Shown: one piece after another, positions 50,223 through 62,083 of the stretch | How the letters are laid out: each line of letters opens with the position of its first letter | Position numbering within the stretch: the stretch's first letter is position 1 | Assembly (NCBI RefSeq): GCF_000350225.1 | Contig: NW_005179054.1 | Coordinates: 136,931-200,930 of the forward strand | Length of the DNA: 64,000 nt | DNA from: Chondrus crispus | Taxonomy: Eukaryota; Rhodophyta; Florideophyceae; Gigartinales; Gigartinaceae | Reading direction: 5' to 3' | Made by a program: the position numbers and the translations under genes | The notes under the pieces: generated by a model | The model's database searches: none | Seen by the model: only the letters and a program-made list of their open reading frames with translations | Told to the model about the DNA's origin: nothing

Positions 50223-50880
50223 TGTAGCATAAACACCCCCACCGGAGAGGGGTGTATGCACAGCTCGACGTAGACCCCGTCCGAACGGGAAGACGGGGGT
50301 GAAGCGGGACACCAGCTAACGGCACCGGGCGACGGGCCCGGGTAGCGTGGTAGAGCGGGAACGGGGAGGACGCCGGTACGCGCGAGCGGTTCGACGCCTC
50401 GACGCCCCGGCGCGGTACTGGGTGACGATCCAGTACCGACGGGCGGAGGCGGAGCCGGCTCGTGGGCGTACCGCGCGCGTCCTCAACCCGCGCTCGGTGC
50501 CGCTCTAAGGTAGTTAGCGAGCGCTACCTTAGAATAAGCGGGAAGTCGGACCTTGACGGTCGGTGGGTGACAAGTCCGTGCTTGTCCTCCTCCACCGCCG
50601 CCGGTCCGCTTCATATTTAATATACAAAACAACCTATCATAATAGTACAGTACCGATGTACTGTAGCGGTCGGTCGGCACTGTAATACTGTCAGCCATCG
50701 GGGCTGACAGTACACGTGTGTGCGCGCTCTTCGGTCCCGCGCGTACACGTGTACACGTGCGCCCCCTGTACTCGGGGGTACACGTGGTGGTACTGTAGAG
50801 CATCGAGCCCTACAGTAACCGATCCGATTCTGAGTTGATCTAATCTAAAATAAAGCCCCCAGGGGGGGGGTTATACCACA
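50223..50880 (-). repeat. Ty3/gypsy 3' LTR (658 bp)
   Basis: On the minus strand it starts TGTGGTATAACCCCCCCC and ends GGGTGTTTATGCTACA, imperfect terminal inverted repeats with TG...CA ends. It contains an AT-rich TATA-like stretch (TATATTAAATATG) at about 50608-50626 and many ACGTGTAC and TACTGTA words. It is preceded by a polypurine tract. Confidence 0.75.
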
Positions 50881-50896
50881 CGGCCCCCCCCTTAAG
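50881..50896 (-). promoter_or_regulatory. Ty3/gypsy polypurine tract
   Basis: On the minus strand CTTAAGGGGGGGGCCG abuts the LTR start TGTGGTAT, the expected position of the plus-strand primer. Confidence 0.7.
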
Positions 50897-51067
50897 GGTG
50901 ACCGTCCGCGGTCGCGTGTCGTGATAGCTTTCGTTGCAGCAATCCCCCTTGGCGAGGGGTGTCGCGTGCTGTCTCCCCGATAATCCCTCCTTTCCACTTC
51001 GTGACTCCTCTGCTTCCACTAGCGCACGCCCGCTTGCTCGTCACGCGCGCCGGCGGCTCCTCGCGTT

Positions 51068-53335
51068 ATGACACCCCCGCTCCCCGCCTCGTCAGGGAAC
51101 GCTACCGGTCCGTCCACCGCGGCGGCCGATGCCGCGGGTGTCTCTACTCCCCCCTCCGTGGGTCCCGTGGCTCCTGCGAGAGCGCCTGTCATCGCGTTCC
51201 AGAAGTCGCGGCGCGCTCGTACGGCCTTGGTGTTCGCGCCGGCAGGAGCCGCGCCGTTGCCAGCGTCGGAGGCCGACGAGCCGCGTAGGCCAGAGTCGGA
51301 CCCCGGCGTCGCGGCGCCTGTCACTCCTCCCGCTGGCCTCTCGGAGGCCCTCCGTCCTCGCAGTGCGGGGCCTTTATCGCAGGGACCCGGCATCTCGTTC
51401 CCGGAATCCCCGGGTTCGCGTGTCGCACCCGTTGGCGACCGCGGCTCCTTTACGGTCGGCGAGGCGGGCCTCGTGTCGTCAACCACCAGATGGTTCGGCT
51501 CACCTCTAGAGCGCTCTGCTCCTCTCCCTCTCGAGCAGCTACAGTACGGCTGGCTTCGTCACAGCCGTACTGGTATCACCCTTGGCGAATTACTCACCCG
51601 TCCTCAGCTTCGTCCTGATTTGCGGCGTATCCGGCAGATACACGACGTAGGCCTTTCGGAGGCGGCCTCGGCCGCCCTTGGGCGGCTGGTGTCGGGCGGT
51701 AACGGCATTGTCTATCAGATCCCCGAGGAGATCCCCGGGGATCGCACATTCGCCGACAGTGTTGACGAGGTGCTCTACATCGACAAGATGGCGTTTTTCC
51801 TGTATAGTCGGAGCGCAGTCGACGCTCATCGTTTCCTCCTTCCCGAGATCCCCGGTCTGTACGTGACTCCGCGCCCCTACGGCTACACGAAGCCTCGGGT
51901 CGCGCTGCAAAAATCAGCCTGCTCATTAATGCGCTTGTATGCCATCGGGATCGCGCAGTACGACTGGTCCGTCTACCGTCACTCCGCCGAGGAGGACGGG
52001 CGCGTCTACTCCTCGGCGGCTTTCGAACGCGGCTTATCCATCGAGGATTTCCCCGCGTTGCCCTTCTCGGTCCGGGCGTCTTTTCCGTCGCTAGGGGTCC
52101 ATCCCCTCCTCCCGCCGGCTCTCAAGCACTTTGGTTTTGCGGGTCTCGACCCGCAGCACCCTTCCCACTCCCGGTTGGTCTATAATTTCGAGAGGGAGTG
52201 GGCCTTGTCTCTGTGCAGTGCCTTTATGGCCGAGGTTGGTGCGCACGGACGCGTGTTTCTCCAGTCGCCCGACACGATCGCGTTTCTTGAGCGAGTGACG
52301 CCGGGCCTTCCGGACGCCCCTATACACCCTCTCGAGCGCGTGTCCGTTCACGTACGTTGGTCATTTCGCGCCGTGGTCGTCCTCATGACGAGAGCAGCGG
52401 AGGTGAGCGAGCGCAACCACCGGTACTGGACCGACTACACGACCGGAGGCCAGAGCGCATATCTCTCTTACGACTTGACATCCGACTCCTTCGTCGCGCG
52501 CCCGACGGCCGGCTCGACTTCGGTCGAGCTGCCGGGCAAACGCGGCGGAGTGGGGTCTGAATCGCGGCGAACTCGGCGCAAGCGATACCGCGATTTGGAC
52601 GCTGTAACTGCAGCCCCGGTCCTCTCGAGTCTTCAACCTCCTTGCTTCTCGCCTTCCGTTCCTCTTGGCACTCGTGCCGGGTCGCACGTCGCGACGGGGA
52701 CCCAAACGGCGGCTCCGATGCCGCCCCTTCCTCCTCCGGAGGTTCCCGGTTCCCTGGGGGTGGCGGTTCGAGACGTCGGCCTCTCGAAGAGGGACATAGA
52801 GGGTATCCCCGCGCTCGCCGGGGTGCTGAGTGCGTCCGGGGAGCGGTCGTGGACCGTGGGGGCTCTCCTCTCCACACTGGTGGAGTGGTTCCTTGCCCGG
52901 AGCGCGGAGACGCGTCGTATCACCGGGGAACGTGACGCGCGCTCCTTGGCGTGGCAGCAGTCACAGCGCGAGGCTCACTCCTTGCAGGAGGAGGCCCGGG
53001 TACAGGCCAGCGCCTACGAGCGCGCGGCGGCCGATCGCGATCGGTACCGCCAAGAGCGCGACCAGCTGCGAGGTGCCCCTCCGGCGGGGGTGCGCGGGAC
53101 CAACGCGAGCGCGCCGGTACTGTGCGATCCTTATGCCCCCTCGGGGGGTATTATTCGCGACCCATACGGCTCAGACGGCGCCGGGGCCAACCCGAGTGCC
53201 GCTGGTGCGCCGTCCGGGGCAGCCATGCCGACTTTGGCAGACCTCGATACCGCCATTCGTCGATACCCTGGTTACTGTCCGCCGGGGTCAATGGCTCCCG
53301 CCTCGGCGAGACATGACCGGGAGGACGTTCCCTAA
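51068..53335 (+). CDS. Antisense ORF inside the gypsy element, unknown protein
   Basis: A 755-codon frame from ATG at 51068 lies on the strand opposite to gag-pol, just inside the 3' LTR. No family is recognised. Residues 1-150 are Pro/Ala-rich and disordered. Residues 165-460 look folded, with hydrophobic and aromatic periodicity (VLYIDKMAFFLYSRS, YAIGIAQYDWSVYRHS, SLCSAFMAEVGAHGRVFL). A basic stretch ESRRTRRKRYRDLD near residue 500 could be a nuclear signal. A coiled coil (SQREAHSLQEEARVQ through the Arg/Asp-rich DRDRYRQERDQLR) spans about 635-680. Some plant gypsy lineages carry additional ORFs, sometimes antisense, 3' of pol; similarity to those is not claimed. The full-length open frame suggests retained coding. 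Confidence 0.6.
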   Translation: MTPPLPASSGNATGPSTAAADAAGVSTPPSVGPVAPARAPVIAFQKSRRARTALVFAPAGAAPLPASEADEPRRPESDPGVAAPVTPPAGLSEALRPRSAGPLSQGPGISFPESPGSRVAPVGDRGSFTVGEAGLVSSTTRWFGSPLERSAPLPLEQLQYGWLRHSRTGITLGELLTRPQLRPDLRRIRQIHDVGLSEAASAALGRLVSGGNGIVYQIPEEIPGDRTFADSVDEVLYIDKMAFFLYSRSAVDAHRFLLPEIPGLYVTPRPYGYTKPRVALQKSACSLMRLYAIGIAQYDWSVYRHSAEEDGRVYSSAAFERGLSIEDFPALPFSVRASFPSLGVHPLLPPALKHFGFAGLDPQHPSHSRLVYNFEREWALSLCSAFMAEVGAHGRVFLQSPDTIAFLERVTPGLPDAPIHPLERVSVHVRWSFRAVVVLMTRAAEVSERNHRYWTDYTTGGQSAYLSYDLTSDSFVARPTAGSTSVELPGKRGGVGSESRRTRRKRYRDLDAVTAAPVLSSLQPPCFSPSVPLGTRAGSHVATGTQTAAPMPPLPPPEVPGSLGVAVRDVGLSKRDIEGIPALAGVLSASGERSWTVGALLSTLVEWFLARSAETRRITGERDARSLAWQQSQREAHSLQEEARVQASAYERAAADRDRYRQERDQLRGAPPAGVRGTNASAPVLCDPYAPSGGIIRDPYGSDGAGANPSAAGAPSGAAMPTLADLDTAIRRYPGYCPPGSMAPASARHDREDVP

Positions 53336-56300
53336 CCGCCTTGAGCAGCGTCTAGCGCCGCCCCTTCGCTCCTGTGCCGTAAAAGCTTTCTTCGCCCCCC
53401 CCCCTCGTTTTTTAGTGTACCTACGGTCGGTGTTTGCTCCTCTGGCCCTTTCCCTTCCTCGGAGGGTTGGCGACCCGCGGCGGAGTCCTGTGTTCGGTCG
53501 TTCCGGGCGAGCAGGCGCATTGGAGGCGGGAAGCCACGGTGGCGGTTCGCCGAGTGTCGTACTCGTACCACAAGCGGGCGTGAACTCCTCGTCCCCTCCT
53601 TCCGTTTCGACGGTGCAGCTCGATATGCTCTGATCCGTGAGGGCACGTGCTGCCACGCCCAGAGGAGTGGCACGGCGTCGCCCGAACTCGCCCCGCCGTC
53701 CCGTGTTGCGGCGCTCCCCACGGCCGCCGCTGCGTTTTTCCTCCCGTCGCCTCCCTCTGCCGGGGACCTCCTCGTCTGGTCCAAGGTGGACGGCGCCTCT
53801 GGGGGAGCAACGCGGTGAGGGGTTAACGCGCGAGCTCGGACGAGATGGTTGTCCGGCTCGACCGGAATTCGACGAGCTCCGATTGGCCAAATGGTCCCTG
53901 CGGGGCTGAGGAGCACGCACGGGCAATTTTCGACATACCCGAATTAACGAGCTCCCATTGGCCGGAGGGCCCCAGACTCTCCTTCCCGGCTTGAGGAGCA
54001 TGTGGAGCGGCTTCTCTTGCTCGTCGCCTCCCTACGGAGGCGCGACTAGCGACGCGATCGAACGTCGCTCCGGCCTTCTCTCCCCCGTGAGGGAGGCGTG
54101 AAGCGAGCTCTTCATGCCTTTCCCCTGAATGAGCGTACCGCACGCCTCGGAGACGCGTACCCTTGTGACCACGTCTGCTCCGTGGTCCACGTATCACGCA
54201 GTTTGTCTCTCGCCCCTTCACCGTTTTCTCCCGTGGATCAGCGCGTAAGTTCCGTACGGCATGACGGCTCTCGGGGCGTGTGCCATTAACCTGTTCAGCA
54301 CCTCTTTCTATTCGACAGAGCGCTTGAGCACGCACGCAACCGTACCCCGAGGTATGGGCGGGGTGAGGTACTGTGGGACTTCCTGAATTCCAGCTTTCCT
54401 GACTATACTACCCAACCCCCTTCGCCTCCTATTACGATGGCGGATTGGATTCGAGACCCAGCGATAGGGTCGGGTGTAGAAACGTCGATGCCTTCCTCGT
54501 GTGGAAACGCCGTTCCGAATCACTTGCGGTTCTGCGCCTTTGGCACCCGTTTCTCCCGCGAGCGCCTCGATCGTCTTCACCCCGTATATGCGACATCCTT
54601 CATTTGCAGCAATTTAAACCCTCTGGTTCAGTCCAGACCTCGCCGGGAAGACCGTATCGTCCGCGTGCTCCTTCGCGATACTCCCTGAACAGCGATAGTT
54701 TCCCATCTGATGACTTCGAGATCCATTTTGTGCGGCGGCCAGTCGTCGCTGTCAGTCACACCTGTCCTTCCGGGGACAGGCGTAGAAATTAGAACACTCC
54801 TAGATTTCTCTTTGAGAGAAGAGCCAACTTGGGATCTCCAGATCTGAGCGCTTTCTGCGAGGTCTTCCAATTTGGCTTGCTCACGATTCTCCTTTTCGGC
54901 CACTCGACGTGCTTCCTTCTCACGCCTCACGTCAAGAGCTTAGACCCCTGAAGAACGTTTCTGCACGGAAAACGGCGCCTCGTTACGTATCTTTTCCACT
55001 TGTTGCTGAGCGCTTATCCGTTAAACGGATCTCCAAACTTTGGAGGCATCACATGAATGGGAGACTCCATGGACGCAGTTCAAGCTCAACCACACCCTCA
55101 TTTGGATCGTACCACCTTCCGTCATACCCTGGCTAGGATGAGTAAATTTTCCCTTCTCGTCTCAAATGCTTTCACTACTCGCGACTCCTCGTTCCTCTGA
55201 ACCACGTCTTTGCGCATTGCGCACCGATTTGCAAGCCTTACTGCAATATACACCCTGATTTGCACGTCTCCCGACCCGCACACCTTCTTCTTTGGCACCC
55301 CTCAGTGAAGCTCTAACCAACCCTATTGTGCGTTCGCATCGCTAGTGTGTGTCCTGAGAAGGGGTTACAACCCTCGCCATTATCAGGTCCCCCCCTCTTT
55401 TTTTTTCCTCTGCAAGGGTGTCACCTGTTCGGCCAAAACACACGGTTTGGAAGCATACGAAGAGTATGTGAATGTCGGTAAGGAGGGGGCTTGGGAAACC
55501 GGACAAAGCAAATGGGCCCTCCGACTGCCGGGCGAGGTTTGTTGCTGTTTTCTATTCTGTCGCTCATTACGAGGGCCGTCCCTCTCCGGATATCCCGTGC
55601 AGCCTGGTCCTCGTGGGTCGCGTGACTACGCCTTGTCTGTCAATACATTTCGAATTCCTCACCCCTGTACGACCGTAACCCCGTCGGGGCGGGTGCCATC
55701 AGGGCCCTTCTATTTTCTCGTTCCGCATACTCGTTTCTTCAGTACCCATTTCAGCAATGCAGCACGTACTGCTTCTCCTCCTCTCGTTTGCTTCGTCGAG
55801 TATCAAGGGGTGGTCTGTGGCATATACGGAATTCGCTTATCAATACGTCTCGACATCGCATGCGAGAGGTCAATTTTCCGGACCCTCTAAGGGCTTCGGT
55901 GCCTTTCCATTTCGTCCTTCGCAAAGCGGTATTTTTTTTTTCAGATGCCCTTCGTCACGACAACGTACGACAAGAGGCTGTAGGTTCGCACGTCCCTTTG
56001 GCCAGAAAGACTTAGGGGCGTCCCTTCTTCGCGTCCGCGACGCGGCGGCACACGCAGAGGGCGAAGGAGCGGGAGGATTCGCGGAGTCTTCTTTGTAATT
56101 GACCTCTTGCAGCGCCCTCGAAAGGCCCTGGCGCGTTGGAGCGGAAGGAGGCCCGTGCCTCCGTCTGACTGGTCCGTCAGTGACCTCTTGACGCGTACGA
56201 GGGGGCGCGACGGTCTTGCCGGTGGCGTTGGGTCGTCCTTCGAGGACGACCTCACCTTACGCATTTTTACGCGAACCTCATCTGCCCCCCCCTCTCTCAC

Positions 56301-57497
56301 CGAGGAGGAGTGCAGTGGTGCTCAGGCGGTACGCTCTTGAGTGCGCGTCATTAGTTTGCACGACAAGGAGAGGACAGCCAGACGTTGGCTTGCTTATGTC
56401 CTCTCGACGCGTACACGGGGCGGTAGCGTCCCCCGACGAGGAGTATTCGTCGTAGATCGCCTCGGGTGACCCGAGCGCGACCGCACCGGCGGGTTGGCAC
56501 GGTAGAGCGGTCGGGGACTCCGCTCCTATTCCCTTTCGGTGCGGTGTGGTTCTTACCTCACTGAAGGGTAGCGCGCTTCGCGCGCTGCTTGCCGCGGCTC
56601 GGTTGCGTGTCGCCCCTGACTTCACTTGTTCTGTCGGTCGCATGCGCACGTGCGCACGTGCACCTTGCCCTACTGTACACCTCTTTTTTTTGATTATTTC
56701 CGGAGGCGGCGGCGGTTTGCTGCCTGGCCCTCGGCGGCGATGGCTTGGCATACAGAATCATTCGGACTGTATTTTCCACATATTTTTGGTACGTTCCCCC
56801 AAATTATCTATGCCCGCCTCTTTCCGTCGGTACCCTGTCGGTCGTGCGCGGTCGCGGGATCGTGAGTCTCCCTACGCGTGGTGCTCGTCGCGACCGTTCA
56901 CGTTACTCCTTTGCTAGGTGGGCTACGTCGCCCTCCTGCTTCTTGTTGGCAACTACGCGACACGCTTCGTTACCAGCGGTTCGAGCCGCTTGGTATTTGT
57001 GTGTCGCGCAGTGAGTTTGGACTGTTCATACGTATTGGTGTCGCTCTTGTTTTCCGATTCGAGCACTCGATCGGCGAGTGTTATCGTGACGCTCTCGCGT
57101 ATCTTGGGAGCTCGTATGCTCCCCTCCTGTACTTGATGTTCCAGGGCTTGCCATTTTCGTTGTACAGTCCGTACTGTCTTCGCTTTTCGCGCTTTGTTGA
57201 CGACGTCGGTCGTGTTCGATGAGCTTGACGGTCAATACGTTCTGGCTTTTCGCGCTTTCGTTGGCCGCCCCGGTTGGGTACGTGTGCCCGTTCGTACGCG
57301 TCATCTGTTCCTAACCGCGACGTGTTAATTACGCGGTGACGAAGCGGTTGGGGGCCCTCTCCTCAAGAGTGAACGACCGTGTTCACTTCGGAGGTGAGTT
57401 CTCTGCCTGTACGCTTTCTCAGTCGTTTCGCGTATCGCGACACTAGCTCCTCGGGAACATGTGTTCGTGCAGTCCAAGTGGGCTCGTCGTAGTCAGC
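53336..57497. other. 4.2-kb gypsy 3' spacer without recognisable coding
   Basis: Between the antisense ORF and the integrase stop there are only short overlapping frames (at most about 267 codons, continuing from or opposing the antisense ORF) without motifs. Two diverged copies of GAGCTCC-ATTGGCC...TTGAGGAGCA-type sequence occur at about 53859-53915 and 53938-54003. No LTR boundary was seen inside. Confidence 0.5.
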
Positions 57498-60400
57498 TCA
57501 CTTGATGAGGAACTCTGTAGTTCCGTCCTCTACCACGCGATGCTTGAGCAGACGCTCGACCGCGTACTGCGTGCCCTCGGTGACCTTGTCGGCAAGGTCA
57601 CCTGGGGTTGTTGCGCTTGCTCGTGGGGCGTCCGTCGGAGGGGGCGCGTACACGCAGCGGTCCGCCGAGACGCGCTCCGTCACCCCATCACGGTCGATCG
57701 TGATGGTTCGTTTGTCGTTGGCCAGTACGCGGTATGGTCCAACGGCAGATGACGCGAGCTTGTTCGACGTCTTCGCCCCATCGGTGGGGTTGAGGTACAC
57801 GTAGTCTCCCGGGCGGAGTCGCGAGTTGATCCGTCGTACGCGCTTATCGAAGTCGCGCTTGTAGCGAGCCTGCGTCCGACGCAGGCTCCCGTAGGCCTTC
57901 TGGATTGTCGAATCCAAGGTCTTGAGGAACTCGGTGCGTTGGTCCCCTCTGTCGGCAGGGGGGGCGTCACCGTCGGGTCGTCGAAGCGAGAACTCCGGCG
58001 GTGGTCTGCTGAGCACGAGCTCGAACGGCGTCGTGCCGGTAGTGCGGTGTACGTGGGAGTTATACGCGTACGTAAGCGGCCCCACGTACACGCCCCAGTC
58101 ATCTTGATGCTCGCCTACGTAGTTGCGTAGCATTGCGGCGATCGTTCGGTTGTATCGCTCAACTTGCCCGTTCGTCTGGGGATGGTATGCCGATGTGTAC
58201 ATATTCGTTATCCCCAGAACACGGCACGTGCTGTGGAAGAACTTGGCGTTGAACTGCGGTCCGTTATCCGACAGCAACGTGCGCTGGACGTCGTATTTAA
58301 ACACCCACGACTCGCAGAACGCAACTGCGACGGTGTATGCGGTTATCGTGCGGAGCGCCACGACTTGCGTCAGCTTGCTAAAGCGGTCCGTAATCACGAG
58401 CAGGAACCGTTTTCCTGTCTTCGTCTTGAGGAGCGGCCCCAAGATGTCGATGGCCAGGCTCTCGAGCGGCCTCGTAGCTGGAAACAATCTCAATCGGTTG
58501 AGATGTTTCCTCAGCTTCACCCGGTTCATCGCGCCGGTTCGACACCCTCGCACCGTGGCTGCGACGTCTGCAGCCAGGTGGGGCCAGTAGTACTCGCGTC
58601 GAAGTGCGTAGTACATACGGTTCTGGCCCGGGTGCCCCCCGATGGCCGGGTTGTGGCACAGGCGAAGGAGCCTGGCGCGGAGCGTCCGAGGTACCACCAC
58701 CTGTACGATATCAGGGTCGAAGGGGTGTCTCCGCTTGAGCACCCCTTGGTGGTCCTCGAAGAAGGCGGAGTCCCGGGACTCTGACTGTCGTGCCAAAACG
58801 GTTTGGCAGAAGTCATCCACGCGTTGCTCCTCGGCTATCTACTCTATCGTAAGAGGGGCCGGAAGGTCGTCCTGCGGTGGGGCGACCGGGGAGTCGAACG
58901 CGCCAGCATCGGGGTCTTCGGCGCGCTGGATGTCGGCGGCGTCGAACTCGTCGTTCTCCTCCCAAAACGAATTGGGTCCTTGGAGAGCGGGGGCCTCGTC
59001 GTCTCCTCGCGGTTCGTCGCGCGTCCGTACGCGCGACCTTGTCCGGGCTTCAGCTTGGTTCGGTGTCGTCACGAAGACATGGACGGCCTGATGATCACAG
59101 CTCGCGGTACAAGCGTGGTCCTCGAGCTCGTTCGATACGTCTCGAACTGTCGTGCCCCCGTCGAAAGTGGGGATGTCGTCATCCACCTCGACGGTGGAGC
59201 GAAGGTCATCGGCGACCTTCGGCGACACGAGTCGTGACAGGGCATCGGGCACCTGATGCACGCGTCTGGGGCGGTACTGAATGGTGAAATCGTATTCAGC
59301 CAGACGTAGCCGCCACCGGGTGAGTCTTCCGGAACTCTCGATGAGGGACATGAGCCATCGGAGGGCGTCATGGTCCGTCCGTACGGTGAACTTCGTGCCT
59401 TCTACGTACGGCCGTAGTGTGCGGACGGCCCACACTACGGCGAAGCACTCGCGTTCGGTAGCGCTGTAGTTGCGCTCACTATCGGACAGTGAGTACGACC
59501 AATACCCCACGGGGCGCCAGTCGTTCGGCTCTTCGTGCTCCTGAAGTAATGTGCAGCCGAGTTGGTAGGCACTGGCGTCGGTGTCTATCATGTACAGACG
59601 ACCGTGCCGGGGCAACGCGAGGATCGGCGGAGCGATCATGCATTTCTTAAGGTTCTCGAACGCTTGAAGTTGCAGCTCCGTAGGGTTATAGAAATCGGGA
59701 TCCGAATCCTTGCGCGTCATGTCGGTCAGAGGACGCGCAATCTTAGAGAACCCCTTAACGAATCGGCGGTATACGTTACACGCCCCGAGGAACGAGTGCA
59801 CTTGCGTCAACGTCCTCGGAAACGTGAACGTCTTGAAAGCGTCGGCCGCCGTATCGGCCACGCTCAACTTGCCTGGGGAGATGACGTGCCCCAGGTAGTG
59901 CACCTTCGGTCGGAAGAAGCTGCACTTCTTGAGCTTAAGGGAGATACCGGAACTCCGCAGTAAGCTCAAGACGGTATCGAGATGCCTCGCGTGTTCTACG
60001 TGCGTACGGGAGAACACGATCACGTCGTCGAGATAGACGAGGCATATTTGCCAGCGGACTCCGGAGAGTATTATGTCGAGCGCACATTGGAAAGTGGCCC
60101 GTGCCCCTTTGAGTCCAAACGGCATGCGCAAGTGGCGAAACGTGCCCATGTGCGTCGTAAACGTGGTCTTATCCCGATCTTCCGGAGTGACCGGGATCTG
60201 CCAATAACCGGAATTGCAGTCCAACGTGGTGAAGACGGCTGCATCTCCTAACGAGTCGATGCAGTCGTCCATCCGTGGCAGCGGATACGAATCCGCTGCG
60301 GTCTTCGCGTTGAGACGCCGGTAGTCCACGCAGAACCGAAGAGACCCGTCTTTCTTCGGTACGAGCACCACGGGGGACGCCCACTCGGTGCTCGCGGGTT

Positions 60401-61943
60401 CGATAACCCCTGCGTTCAACATCTTGTTGACCTCCTTCGCGACCATTTCGCGCATGGCCGGGCCCTTCCGATAGGGCATAGAACGAATCGGTTTTGTTCC
60501 CGGTTCGAGGGGAATGCGGTGCTCCGTGGCTTGGATCGTTCCAAGCGCACCGCTCCACAGACTCGAGTGCTTACGGAGCATCTCGAGTACGTGGCCACGG
60601 AGCTTGTCATCGTCGATGTATGACAGGTGGATCTCTTTTTCCCAATCCGTCGGTGGATTGTCGGGATCCTTCTGCTGGGGGAGTACAGTACCCCTCGCCG
60701 TCGGTTGGCATAAAGGTGACCGTTCGACCGGGTCGACCCCCCTGCCCCCGGCGGTGGTTTCATCGTCGGAGTTGGATCGGCCAACTCCTACGCCACCGAC
60801 TTGATCGGTCAAGTCGGTCAGGTGTAGCGCGTGCGCGATCCCCTCGGCGACCTTACGTTCGGGAGTGAGGATCGCGAGGGGGTTGCGCTTCGCGTATCCC
60901 ACGACGGTGTGCTTCGGAAGCCTTCTTTCTCGTCGTGAGAAATTCGCGACGATGACGTCGAAGGTCTGATTCGGTAGGACCTCCGCGACGCCATTCGTCA
61001 GCCTCACTCCATGTCGGTGTTGGAGTGAGGGCTTGGGTTCCAGGAACACGAGGCCCCTCCCCGCGGTTGTCACACGCACGCCGGCTTGTGACATCGCGGG
61101 GATGGTAACCCAGCGGGCGATTCGGATCGCTTGCGGGGCCTCCTCGCGTACGTCTGGCCGACCCGTGTGTCGCCCGTGTCGCCTGGTAGGGGGCGTCAAC
61201 TCCCCCTTTCCGTCAACGATGGCGACAGAACCGCCTTGGCGTAGCTCCATTCGTTGAGCTTCGATGTCGATACATCGCACGTGCGTATCGATGAAGGCCG
61301 TGCCGAGAAAGACCGGCACGGCGAGCTGGTCTGCGACTACGAACGGAATTCGGAACACCGTGTTCCTCAACCGCACTGCCAGGCGGACGAAGGCCGAAAG
61401 CTTGAGGGGGTTGCTATTCGCGCCTGCCAATCGTGGCAGAGGTGCGTCGTGCACGACGTAACGCGTCCAATCGGGGGGAAGGTCGGCCTTCCTCACCAGA
61501 TTATACCCCGAGCACGTATCAACGGCGATCGTGCGGGGTTTAAATGCATTTCCCTCTGTGGCTATCGAGCCGAGGACGTTGTAGATCTTCGACGTCAGAA
61601 GGCAAACGACGCCGTCGACAACCTTCGGGGCGACCTTATCGGTGAGGTCGTTCCGCCGGGGCCCTCGATTTCGGTGCTGCCCCCGCTTGCGTTTCCTTCT
61701 CCCCCTTCCTTGGGGCGTCCGCGGATCAGTGGCGCCCCTCGGATTACTCGAGTCCGTACGACACGGACCTTTCTCCGGCAACCTTGGCCTCGTGGGAGTT
61801 AGGGGGTCGACCGAATCTTTTCGGTCCTCGTTGCCCCCGTCGCCATCGTTACGCCTCACCGGGACGTCGGCTGTCCCGGTGTCTTGTTCTCCTAACGTCG
61901 GGCCTTCGGAGGCCTCGACGTGCGCTCCCTCCTGTATCGGCAT
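57498..61943 (-). pseudogene. Ty3/gypsy pol, with a TAG between RNase H and integrase
   Basis: One frame starts at ATG 61943 and ends at 57498, interrupted only by TAG at 58839-58841. The first part (1034 residues) has an aspartic protease with DTCSG (residues 142-146; Cys where Gly is usual) and FLGTAFID, RT with YRRLN, MPFGL and the YLDD box, and RNase H with TDASA, ATERE and RTDHDALRWL. The second part (from 58838) is integrase: an HHCC zinc region (H...GGHPG...RGC-x-x-GAM, in which the usual first Cys of the second pair reads RGC), core D in LAIDILGP, D in LLSDNGPQF, E in NGQVERYNR, and a basic C-terminal region. It lies in a different frame from gag, with 140 bp between gag stop and pol ATG. 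The TAG may be inactivating or suppressed. Confidence 0.85.
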
Positions 61944-62083
61944 TACAGGAGCTCCCGTGCCCGCCTCCGGAAGCGGGGGATGTATTATCGGACAATACCC
62001 CCCGTGTCCTTGGCGAGCACGCGGGGTCGGGTCTAGTTCGTGGGGAAAAGACGGCTCACGCGACCGCGTGTACGTAACCGTCT

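Noticed and set aside
55345-57304. Several frames of 100-180 codons in the gypsy spacer
   Set aside because: They overlap on both strands, lack motifs and fit chance frames in GC-rich DNA.
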